This document shows positions 37,440 through 49,100 of a stretch of 64,000 bases of DNA, one piece after another. The stretch comes from Aquilaria yunnanensis (taxonomy: Eukaryota; Streptophyta; Magnoliopsida; Malvales; Thymelaeaceae), in assembly GCA_039654915.1 (NCBI GenBank), contig CM077593.1, positions 110,905,413-110,969,412 of the forward strand, given 5' to 3'. The first letter of the stretch is position 1, and the number at the start of each line of letters is the position of its first letter. A program made the translations under genes and the position numbers. The notes beneath the pieces are model-generated. The model searched no databases, was not told the DNA's origin, and saw only the letters and a list, made by a program, of their open reading frames with translations.

Positions 37440-38147
37440 CTCATATTATGCTAGATCAATTTGTTCGTCATCATCGGTTTGTAACGTTTGTTGAATGTGG
37501 ACCCCATGGCTCCTAGGTCGGGACATGGAATGAAAAAATGACCCCAACCCCATCGTGCGAGATGAAGATCTTTGGGCTTTTCCCTTTCCTTTGGATGCGA
37601 TTCGTGTAAAAATTAATTGAGAAAAATGAAGAAATTTAAAAGTAATGAAGGAAATACTAAGAAAATAGTAAGAAAATAAGCTTGACAGCTTGAGAAAATT
37701 AAGAGAATGTATTAGAGGAGGAGAGGAAAGGTTGAGATTGGTGTGAAGAAATGATGTAAATGGCCTCTTTATTTATAAGAGAAAGCCTTTTTTTTTTTTA
37801 CTGAAAAACCCTTAGACTATAGTTGTTGAGAGGGGTAAAAAAAATAGTGTAGGCCATTATAAGGGCTTGGAGTGTAATTAAACAAATTTTTTTAAGAAGG
37901 AGCCGTTGGAGCGCTTTTGACTGTTGGGGACCGGACCGGACTGGGCCAGTTCCGTGTCGGGCCCACCTTCAAGCTGGGCTGTGCCGAGCGGGGGCCACCT
38001 TTAAGTTGGGCCGTGCTGAGCCCACTTCAAAACTCTTTCTTTTTTAGGCCCATATTCACCCCACCCTTACCCGTGCCATGCCAGGTTTGACCCAGGTTTG
38101 ACCCGGTCCGATCCCGCCACACCCTTTTGCACACATTTAGAATCATG

Positions 38148-39240
38148 GCACGAGAAAAGGAATTGATTGATGACCGTATTTATTTGATCATTCCCTTCAA
38201 TTCTAACAAAAAAACTAAAAATCCAGCAATTTAAGTCAAACACCGAAAACAACCATCATAATAATTATGCAATTGAAATTCTGTGAACTCACGAACAAGA
38301 ACACGTCAACTGCACAACTTTCACTTCCATCACAAAAGGCATTGAACAACATCGAAGAAACTAGCTAGAAAATGCTAAGACATTCGAGAGACTGATGTGA
38401 ATGAATTTGCCTTTTCACTAGGCGAAACTCGAGTTGGTAATGTCAGGTTCGGGTTACATTTGAATCAAATTATGGTTACTCTTTTCCTTATAATGTAACA
38501 TGAACTCAACCTGATTATGTACTGAACTTGATTCGACCAAATCCAATTAATTTTGGTTCGGGTTAACATTAATTGGCTTGACCCGATTCTCTCCAGCGCT
38601 TAAAATTGCAGAGAAAACAAGGTCCCAACTTTGGTGACAGTTGGGGTAGGAGGGGAACAGACAATTTGAGAATGAGAGGGCGAGGAGATGATGACACGGC
38701 ACAAACAAGGAGGATGATGAGCTATGAATAAAACATTGGGGTAAGGTGATGCCGGAACCACGAGGCGCGGATGAGTAGGACGATACGGCATGGATGATGA
38801 GGACGATAAAAGGACATGGAAAAGATGAAGGTGAGAGGTATAACTAGAAAATAAGATAGTGAGCTAGAGAAAAGAAAAGTCGAGAAACGAAAAGAGGAAG
38901 AAATAAGAATGAGGCAGCAAGTGGATAGGGTAAAACAAATATGAGAGGTTCTTTTGGAAATACACTCTTAAGTCCCATATTTATAACCCGCTTGCCACTT
39001 AAGCCCCCATTGTTTATAATCTCACACTTTTAGTACTATCTCTCCCACATCTTCCACCCTAAACAATTTCTGATTTTGTCAAGTTTATCAGGTTCAACTC
39101 GACCCGAAACCGGCTTTAGTAACACAATATTGGATCAGGTCAAATCAGATACATTTCTTTTTAAAAACTGACCAAACTTGATATTTTTTGGTCGGTAATC
39201 GGGTTTCAGGTTATCCTTTCACCCTTACTTTTTGTCACTG
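38148..39240. other. Intergenic sequence, possible old element
   Basis: Between 38430 and 39230, phrases such as GGTTCGGGTTA and AATCGGGTTTCAGG near the two sides suggest an old hAT-like insertion, but I cannot pair the ends or find a duplication. No gene is seen. Confidence 0.35.
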
Positions 39241-39247
39241 GGTTGTA

Positions 39248-39876
39248 AGGATAAGTGTGGGTTGGGTTGGTTTAGTTTTTAGTAGACCTAAATCAATCCA
39301 AAATAGTGTTGGTTCAAAAAAAAAATCCAATTTACTTTGAGAATCGAGAACCGAATAGATCCAAAATTATAGGTCTGGTTTTTATGATTTTGGTTTTCAA
39401 AATTTTCAATTCCTATCATATAAATATAATAATTAACAACTTTGTAATCCTTTAAAATTGTATTTACAACCAGTTTAAGAAATACGCAATATAATACACA
39501 ATTTAATCCATATTTAAGTGTATATATTCTTAGTATATGAAAAATTTAGTAATATCATTTTTTTAATGTACATGTTGATATATAAAATATATGAGTGATT
39601 CAGTAATATACACATTTACATGTATATGTTGATACATAAATATATGAGCAATCTAGTGATATCATAATTTTTATTATATACTTATATATATGCCTTAGGT
39701 TTGGTTCCAAACTTGGTTAGTTCCACATGAAACTAAAATTAACCTAAAAACTGATGGTTCTTGTAGTTGTAGAACCAATCAGTAAATTATTATCCATTTT
39801 TACCTAACTTAACTTAAACCAGTAGAGTGGTTCGAACTAGATTTTAAGTTTACCCAACTCATGCTCACTCCTATCA
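39248..39876. mobile_element. Non-autonomous hAT-like element
   Basis: The left end AAGGATAAGTGTGGGTTGGG and the right end, on the other strand, TGATAGGAGTGAGCATGAG then TTGGGT are related inverted ends. The flanks share the exact 7-mer GGTTGTA (39241-39247 and 39877-39883), close to the 8-bp duplication of hAT. Subterminal GGTTTGGTT/AACCAAACC-type motifs lie at both sides. No open frame. Confidence 0.6.
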
Positions 39877-39883
39877 GGTTGTA

Positions 39884-40447
39884 CAATGGTGAGTTACATT
39901 TTCACCCCTTGATTTTATGCTAATTATTATATTTTTCCCCCAACACGTTTATAATTCGACTTTATCCCCTACTTCTTGACATCAATTTTATAAAATTCTA
40001 ATTTAAAATTGTAAAGATTGTATGCTAGTAAATTTAAATTATCTAATAATTTTTTATAGTTAGTTTACAATTTTTTTTGTTTACTAGATAGTTAACATAC
40101 AATTTAAATTATCATTTTTCTCTACATTGGTATTTAAAAATGTTGGGGGTTACAACTGAAGACTACAAATGTAAGTAATACCAAACATTAAAGGAAAAGT
40201 GCAATTGTTGTTTACTTTGTAAGGGCCAATTCATTTCCCATGATTAAAAATTTCATTATTTTCACTTTTACTTTTATTTTATTTAAAATTAATGTCATTT
40301 GAAAGCTAATGTCACATGAACTTAAACTCTTACTTCAATAGTAAACATGCAAGTGCATGTAATTTGATTGGACTCAAGGACCAAGGTTTGAGGATTGGGT
40401 GAATTAATAAGCTTCTCCCTAAGCATTAATATCTCTTCGTTCACCCT
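39884..40447. other. Intergenic sequence, nothing recognised
   Basis: AT-rich sequence between two elements, with no supportable feature. Confidence 0.4.
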
Positions 40448-40456
40448 TAAAAATAG

Positions 40457-42138
40457 GGTAAAATGTGCATATGGTCCATTAACTTTGTCAATTATAACGA
40501 GTTAGTTCTTTATCTTTGACTCCATACAAGTTAGTTTCTTAACTTTAAAAAAATTAACAAGTTAGTCCAAATTGGATGAAAAGCTAGATGGGGTTACATT
40601 TTTTGTTGATGTGGCATGGGGCATTTTGTGGGACTTTGCTGAGCTGACTATGACGGGAAAAGGGAGATGGAAAAGGCATCAATCTTTGGTTAGTACATAT
40701 TGGCTAAAGAATGAGGACCACAAAATTTGTTGGGTTGCTAGAAAAACAAAGTGACTACCACCAAGTATAATGTGAATCCCAAGTTATGCTCTAACTAATC
40801 CAGTGCGAACCAATAGTAGAAACAAAACATAAAGGAAACATTTTTTATTGGTACAACAGATGCCTCAATGAACCTTTAAAACCTAAGAGTTACACATAGG
40901 TACTTCACAAGCTGACGAAACCTTGTATTATGTTCCAGTTCAACATAGCTATAATCATCCATTCTCTGGTTTTACAACATGCCCCAATTTTGAAATTTCC
41001 AGTTGACTAAACTAGTAATAAGAACATGATTTTTCTACATCTTTGATTAGCACCATGTCGGTGTCTTATAGAGCTGCAGACACAAGAAAATGTTGAATTC
41101 TTTGCAAAAGCTCCGTTTTTATAGAATTAGGAACTAAAGCTACATAGCATAAGATTTAATCAGTCATAGTTTTGGGATAAAACAATTCCTCAAATAACTA
41201 AAAATTTGACAAATCAAAAGAAGAATTAGCTTCATTAGCCACACAAACACATGTAGGAGGATAACAACTTCTAGTTCTAAGACCATTATCCACTTTCAAT
41301 GCCTAACCCTCCCATGCACATTCAACTAATTGCTCTCAACCAACTAATAGTTTTACTGGTACATATCAATTGAGAAAAATCCAGAAAAATTTAATGCAGC
41401 ACAAGAAAATAAGTGCGAACTTACCTATGCTTTTAGGGGTAATTAGATGCACAAAGTCATCCACTGTCACATTATTTCTTCCTTTATTCTTTACATAAGA
41501 CTTATCATGATAAACCAGAGTCAATAGAAGACTTCCAATTGTAGCCCATAAACTAGAGTCAAAAGAATGAGGACCACATTATACTCGGTGGTAGCCCATA
41601 AACCCTCTAGTGGTTCCCATTGCTATCATTGGTGGCAAAGCAAGAAATGACCCCAAAGTTGGTGAGAAGCCAGATCAGACATTCGAGCATAGCCGCCACA
41701 TCCGGATTCCGAACGGGCATCTAGCTGGCTATCTTCTTCACTGAGAGCTTTCTTGCTTCAACCCCATCTTGATTGCATAGAATCAAGAAACATTGCCGAT
41801 TGTTGGATGTGGCCGTGTAATGGAAGAAAAGAGAACCCTTTGAATTGCTCTGCAATTGCAACGGCAGAGAAGAGAACCCTTTGAAATTGCAACGGTAGAG
41901 AACCCTTACCCGATACTTTTTAAGTCCACATAAGTAGCATACAAACGACGTCGAGTTTCCATCAAGCCACGTGCATCCTTTTTCTCCCACAATAGATTAA
42001 GTAGTTTAGTTTTGGAATGTTGAGGAACTAACCCACATAATTTCATAAAAGTTGAAAGACATTGTTGCACTGAGTTCAAGTTAGAGGACTAACTCATGCG
42101 AGTTTGCAAAGTTTAGGGACCATATGTGAATTTAGGCC
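40457..42138. mobile_element. MULE-like non-autonomous element H with perfect 9-bp TSD
   Basis: The left end GGGTAAAATGTGCATATGG and the right end, on the other strand, AGGCCTAAATTCACATATGG then TCCCTAAACTTTG form long imperfect TIRs of the same family as element G (shared CGCATGAGTTAGTCCT block). The flanks are identical: TTAAAAATA at 40448-40456 and 42139-42147. 1682 bp. Inside, open frames at 40572-40754 (+) and 41721-41990 (-) show no domain I recognise. The centre (40800-41700) is neither TIR nor known gene sequence. Confidence 0.85.
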
Positions 42139-42147
42139 TTAAAAATA

Positions 42148-43100
42148 TTATCATATAGTTTTGAATATATAAAAAAATAGCTATAATGATCATCACTTGA
42201 CTTTTATATGTGCATGTGCATATATATTAAAGAAACCAACAACTCATTCTACGATGGAATTGACAGTTAAGTTCAACTTGAATGACTGAAAAAAGGATTC
42301 TAACTATTTCATATAACAAACTAGTATCCTCTTAGAACTACCAATCTTGGAACCCAATTCATTAATCGAAAACTTACATTGCAGACAATGCATAATACTA
42401 ATAATTATTGGTATTGAGAATTTTATTTTCTGTTTTAGCAGCTTTTTCTACTAAGAGATTTTTCGGTAATTTTGATAAACAAGTTTTATAACAACACGAC
42501 CTGTAACTTTCGTACCTAAATTTTGAACTGAGAATTCATAATGAAGAGTATTATAGGAATGGCATCAATAATTTTCCCACTCTTAATAGTTATTACTAGA
42601 AAATCTCTTTGCAATCTAGACAAGAGAATAAAAATTGGCTTTCAGGAAAAAAAACAAAACAGAATAGAAATTGAAAAATGCAATTACGGCCACTAAAGTT
42701 AAGCCAAATTTGTATTAAGTACCCGAACGGCTAGATGTACACATCTAAGAAAATCAAGGGACCCGTTGGAGACGCTAAAGAGTTCAGGGGCCAAATGGGA
42801 ATAAACGTGAAAATTCAGGACACAAATGGGAACTTTTTGCCAAAAGAATAAAAGCAATAAGCCAATAAGCATTAAGCTCAACTGCGCTCCAGAGCGACTG
42901 CAACAAATACAGAAGAATCTGGAGAAGAGGCAGTACAAAATGCAATTACAGGAAAAGAATGAGAGACCTCGAGCTGAGGACACAAGCCCAATACAAACTC
43001 CGTGACTTGAGATATATATAAGCAGAATTAGCACGCCAAATGAATACTAGTATAAATTACTATGAAAAAATCTACCCGCTCAAGATTCAAATCGACTCAA
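42148..43100. other. Downstream region of the SKS gene
   Basis: Mostly AT-rich. A short stretch at 42660-42840 resembles the end phrases of TIR elements (a phrase on CAGGACACAAATGGGAAC) but cannot be paired. The presumed 3' untranslated region of the SKS gene lies just below 43115. Confidence 0.4.
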
Positions 43101-43114
43101 TCAGACTAGCTAGC

Positions 43115-46100
43115 TTACAGGGGCCTGGTGTGGCGGCCGGCGGCCTTGCCGCAGAGAAGAGCGTTCTTGGGAATTGGATACTCGTCCCGAAGTGAAGTTG
43201 ATGTTGTGTAAACTCGCAAGTAAAGTTGTTGGCCCAGATAGTGTCTTGCCCAAAATTCTGATCTTAAGTGCCACATTCCCACGTTGTCCAATGCCACATA
43301 AATAGCAGTCCAAGACTTGGGATACACCTGAAGGCAACATCCACAAATATATACCATATCAAACCTGTCTGTCACACATCTTTGCTCCTCCCAGAGACCA
43401 AAATGTCCTAGTTTTTCTAATTCTGCAACACATCTTTCATACCAATTAAACAGCTCTTTCGTGGCCAGAGAAGCAGACTGGAAGGCCCTATTATTGGTAC
43501 AGACTACAGATATATTGCATGGAGTTAAATTCTGGTTTTGCGTCTGGCTATAAGAGAGCTAGGTAGGATTGCAAAAGCATTGGAACGTGAGCAAAAAGAA
43601 ACAAATTTACCTGAACGGTGGATCTTGCAATTGCATCTCTCAGATTGTACTGGTTCCTGCTAGCCTGAGTCCATTGCCCTCCATCCATTCTGCAAGTTTT
43701 CATTTATGAATTAATTAAGATCACAATTTTTTCTTCTTCCACAATTAATTGGGACTCTTCTCTTTCGATACACAGCGAACGAAAAACTAAAAAGACACCC
43801 CCCCAAAAAAAAAAAACAATCATCACGTGCTTAGTTAGCTGGAATTACCCCACGACAAAGAACTGATATCCGTCGAGGTGCCAGCTCTGAACAATGTCTT
43901 CGTTGTTTTCCAACACAATTTCCACAAAAGCTCTGTAGTCAACTTGCAGGACAGAAGTGTCGAGGTAGACGCCTCCACCGGTTGGGCGGTCGGAAATGCT
44001 GTTGACTCGGTATACTCCTCCAATGTTGAAGAAATCCGCCAGCTTCATAGGAGTGTCTGGAGCGACAAATGACACGCTGTTAACAGCGTATCTCTGTTTT
44101 CCATTAACCTGTCCTGCAGAGTTTGCCAGCCGAATGGTCCTGCTCGTGTTGATCATACCATAGTGGTACGATCCCTGCGGGTTCGGCCTTGGCCCGCTTG
44201 CTGTAAGATTGGTCCTGAATTACAGCACCATAATCAATTACCACTGCTTAACTACTTAATACTTGACTTCCACTCTACAGGAGTCTGCTCAGCATTCTCA
44301 AGTTGAAGTTCCAGGCCATATCTATGATGAGATTAATAATAATGCAACCAATGTGCTAGCTAGCACTAGCCATCAAACAAAAAATGAGGCAAAAATCTAA
44401 AATACCTGATAGAACGAGCCTGGTTTAAAGACCAATCAACTTGGATGGTAGGTCCACCAGGAATGGGGCCAGAAACTTTTCCTGCCGAGTTGGAGTAATG
44501 GAGAACTCCGGTTGTCGTGAGGACTAGGGACGTGAAACGGGTGGAGACGACGATGTAATAATCCTGGGCGGGCTGATCGGCGGTGATGAGGACAGAGTAT
44601 GACTGGCCAACATGAACATCTAGTGATGAGTAAGTGGTTTGCAGAGTGTGAGTTCCTTCCACTTCAACCAGCTTCATCTTGTGGTTTTGAATGCGGAAGT
44701 TGAGGGTGTTCTGCAGCCCCACGTTGGATATTCTGAGCCTGTATGTCTTCCCTTGCTCCACCGTTAAGGAAGTGCCACCGGGGCCTCGGCCGTTGATGAG
44801 AATGCCGTCTGGGAACGGCAACTTTTTTCCATTATCAAGTTGCCTTCTCAAATCCTATATACACGCCACGGACTTGCTATCAATCGGGGAATGAATCTCC
44901 AAATTTAGGATCTTAGTTCCAAAACTTTATTCTAAAGTACTTGTTACAATACGAAAGTTCATGGAAAACAAAAATTTAAACCGATTAGTCTGCGTAACAC
45001 TAGGTACAAAGTGATTACAAAAATTATTGTTAGGAGGCTTAGGAACAACTTCTCCAATCTCATAGGCCCCTGGCAAACTGCTTTTGTCCGTGGCAGAAAA
45101 CCTGTTGATAATGACATCATTGTGCAAGAAATCCTGCACTCCTTTAATGTCAAGAAAGGTAAGGAAGCTTACATGAATATTAAGTTAGATTTGGATAAGC
45201 CTATGACAGATTGGAGTGGCATTTCATCAAGCAGGCTCTTGGGTTTTTCAATTTCCCTGATGATGCTATTCAGTTAATCATGTCTTGTATTTCTACCAAT
45301 ACTATGTTGTTTTTGATCAATGGGGAAAACTCTGAGCGGATTGTCCCCTCAAGGGGCATTAGATAGGGAGATCCCTTCTCTTAGGACTAGAATCTATAAC
45401 AAGTTGGGGTTCCAGGAGACAGGGGAGCTGGGTAAGTACTCACGCTTTCCCGTTTCCCATAGGAAATGGACTAAGGATAGATGTGCTTTTATTCTGGAAA
45501 AAATGAACAAGAGACTTAGTGGTTGGAAAAGGGACTGCCTTTGTGTAGCAGGGAGGGTTGAACTCGCTATATCTGTTCTGGCCACCATTCCGAGTTATTA
45601 TATGCAGCTGAATATCCTTCCTGCTTCTATTACTGCCCATATTAACAAAATTAATAGAAATTTTATTTGGAGCTCTGCTCCAGAAAAGAGGAAATTGCAT
45701 CTTTTTAATTGCGAGAATGTGACTAAACCTAAATCTCATGGCGGTCTACTAAGGATCTAAATGAGGTAAATGTTGCTAAGCTTACTTGGCAGCTCATTAA
45801 AAATGAGGCTCACCCTTGGACTCAGGGGCTTGGAGGTAACTATGCTCCTAATGGTAGCACTAAATGTGCTTCCCCTCTTTGGAGAAACATTAGGAACTGT
45901 TGGAAATGGGTGCTGGATAATACTTTTTGGAATATTGGTAATGGCTGTGATATTAATTTTTGGCATGATATGTGGCGTGTTGATGGCCCTATGAGAATTC
46001 TAATTGCAGGTCACCTTCGTGAAAATGAAGGTGATCTTACTGTTGCTCAGGTCTTTTATAATCCTGAGGTGATTTCTTTTGTTCTGCCTCCCCAGCTATT

Positions 46101-49100
46101 GGATATTTTGCATGGTATCTATGTCAGCTCTAATCAATATGCTAAGGATAGAATTAACTGTAAGTTTGTGGATCAGGATAAGTTTAATCTTTCAAAAGCT
46201 TATTCTATTTCCTCTGATTGGAAAAGGTCATGCAAGACTCTGTGTGTTAGAAGTTAGAACTGGTTTAGATCCTTTCATTAAAATTCCCCGGCCTTGTATT
46301 ATTCCTTTGGTTTTTTGGAATCTTTGGAAGGACAGAAATATTTATATCTTTGAAGGTAAATACTCTCCTCCTCATATACTTATGAGAAGAATTAGAGAAC
46401 AAGCTGCTGAGTTTTATGCCCTCATGAGCTCTAAGAATCCTTTTGTGAAAGGGCCTGCTAATGTTGATGGCTCCTCTGATGAGCAAAAGAGGAGGGCGGG
46501 TGCTGGGGCCTGGGGGTATCATTAGAGATGATAAAGGCCAATTTGTAATTGCTTTTGCTAACAATATTGGTTTTTGCTGCCCTCTTATGGCTGAAATATG
46601 GGGTCTCATTGAAGGCCTCAAGATGGCCTCTCTTATGGTATGGGCACCATCTCTCTTGAAGTTGATTCTGACTGCCAGAATTTGTGTCATCTTGTTAATG
46701 ATAATGTTCCAAAACACACTCTTACTATTCAAGTATTATGGAATGCAGGCTGCTCCTGGACCAAATGCAGGTGAAACGTCTTCAACACACGCCGAGGGAA
46801 GCTAACAAGGTGGTTGATGCTTTGGCGAAGTGTGGAGCTGGCATGCAAGATAATTTTATGTATTTTGATTCCGGCCCGGAACAGTTTCTTGATGGGGACT
46901 GCTCTAATGTTTCCTTTTGTGCAGACCCTATTCCCCCCCCTTAGCTAACTCTACTCTCCTAGTACTAGGATCATCCCCATTGCTCCTGCTAGTGAAGGAG
47001 TCCAGGCTCCACTGGCGCTTCATTTCTAGCTGCTTGCGTCTGACCTCTCGTATGTTTATCGGCCTCCTGATAGAGGCAAGGACAAAGTGTTGTACTTTGT
47101 GTGTTTTAATGCTACCCTTTTTCCACCGAAAAAAAAAGAAGGTAAATATTAGTCCTAAAATTTATCATATTTTTTGTTTGAATCGTAAAACTTTTGACTT
47201 TTCTAAATTAGTTCTAAATTTTGGTTAAAGAGAGGAAATGATAATTTAAATCGGCCATTAATTTTAACAAATTATTAATATTTTTATTTATTTGAATGTA
47301 GTTATGAAAAAGTTTAAATTTGTATTAAAAAAAACAATAAATTTGTATTAAAAAAAAAACAAGTTTCAGAAGAGTTATCAATTTTAGGACTATTTTTTTT
47401 GTACAATGGAAGTTTTAGGATTCATTTACAAAAATGAAAATGTTTTTGCAGTTACAAAGCTTTTGGATTCTATTAGAAAAGTAATATGGTGTTACAGAAG
47501 TAATTTTATTTATTTATTTTTCCAAATTTTCTTTAATAAAAAAGTTTGAGTGTGTTAACTTATTTTAAGGATGTTGAAAACCTTGTTTTTCTAAATTTTG
47601 AAAAATTCATATTATAAAAGAGAAATTTTATTTTAAATATCTTTCATTTTTACACATGAGTTTTTCAAAGTATAGAAAACAATATATTTCACATCCTTTA
47701 GACATACACGCATGCACTCAAACTTTTGTTAAAAAAAATAGAAAAAATGAGAAAAATTTGCACAACTACATACGAAATAAATGTTTTAGTAATACAATAA
47801 AAAGCAAGTAAAGTTTTAGCATACAAAATGACATTTTCCCACAAAATTATAGTGATTTTGCTTAATTGCATGTAGAAAAGTCTTCTGCCCATTTGTGGGG
47901 TTTGGTTGGTTTAAGGACTTAGTTGTCATTAACGCATGTGGTTGTGATTTGTTATTAGCCAGGAGTTAGCGGTGAGTTTTTGTCGCCAGTTTTCATTCAT
48001 TCATTCTTTTTCTTTTTTCTTTTTCTTTTTAAGTTAGCATATGGGAAATAAAATTCAGAATAACAAACCGTTACTGATTGGGTTTCTTTGCATAAACATG
48101 TAACTTAGAGCTTTTCGAATGGTCCTAATTGCAATGATAGATGGTGGTCAGCCTAGTTTAGTAGACCAAATGGGGCCTGGACTACTTATTCTTGGGTAGA
48201 AACAAGTAAAATGTGGGTCATCGTTGTCCATTCTTTATTTTATGGACCCAGGGCGCACTGCAGAAGAGTATTGTTGAACTTTACCGTGCTCACAATACTC
48301 GCAAGCCCACTAACATTGACTTGATTTATTTATTATTTATTATTATTATTATTATTATTATTTTTGAGGTGAATGGGAACGACAGACATCACATTACATG
48401 TATAAAATTTTTCAAGGTTATCTTATTGAACAATTTATCAAGCACTTAGTATATAGTTTAAAGATATATGCGAGATCCACAGACACACACACATGTATCT
48501 TTATGTTCAATTACCATTTATCACATTATTGAAAGGAAAAACTTATTAGATTTTTTGCATTTAGGTAAAATCCTAAAAAAACCTATGGCTGAATTATACA
48601 TACAGTTCAACTTTAATTTAGCCATTAAACTGTTAGTATTAATTAACTTAGTTCAATTCAACCACTGAAATTAATAAGTCAGGTCTAATTCGACCACTAC
48701 CCTTAAATTGCAAGATTGAATTGTTTTTTAAAAAATTACTGGGGAGTATATTGAAAATATGACAGGATAAGGTTCGCTAGAGATATGTGGTAATTTCTGT
48801 ATGAGGCCATCAATGAGAAGATTCACTACTTTTGAAGCATGAAGCTCCAGTTTATTTGCTGGCCAGAAGTAGTGGTGACATGAGTAGTTCACTTATCCAG
48901 TCTCTATCCTTTGGGTTATTACATAATACAATGCCTCATTTCATAACGCTACCGCGCCATTAAACCAGTTTGTTCAGGCCCATATTCAAATGGGTGACCG
49001 TCGTGGGTGATCGGGATGAGGGGGTGTTAATTATCACTAGCCTCATCGTAGATCACACCCCGATCAAGATTTCGAGCACAACAAGCGCTCTGATTATCCT

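Larger units (their letters stand above)
35017..38139. mobile_element. hAT transposon with decayed BED-finger transposase
   Basis: The left end TAATGGTGCAAGATGGG and the right end, on the other strand, TAAATGTGTGCAAAAGGG pair as TIRs. The flanks GGATCATG (35009-35016) and GAATCATG (38140-38147) agree at 7 of 8 bases. Subterminal sequence is rich in GGGCC/GACCGG-type motifs at both ends, as in many plant hAT elements. The - strand carries transposase remnants: BED finger (36972-37439), central region (36351-36728) and dimerisation motif (about 35565-35625). 3123 bp. Confidence 0.8.
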
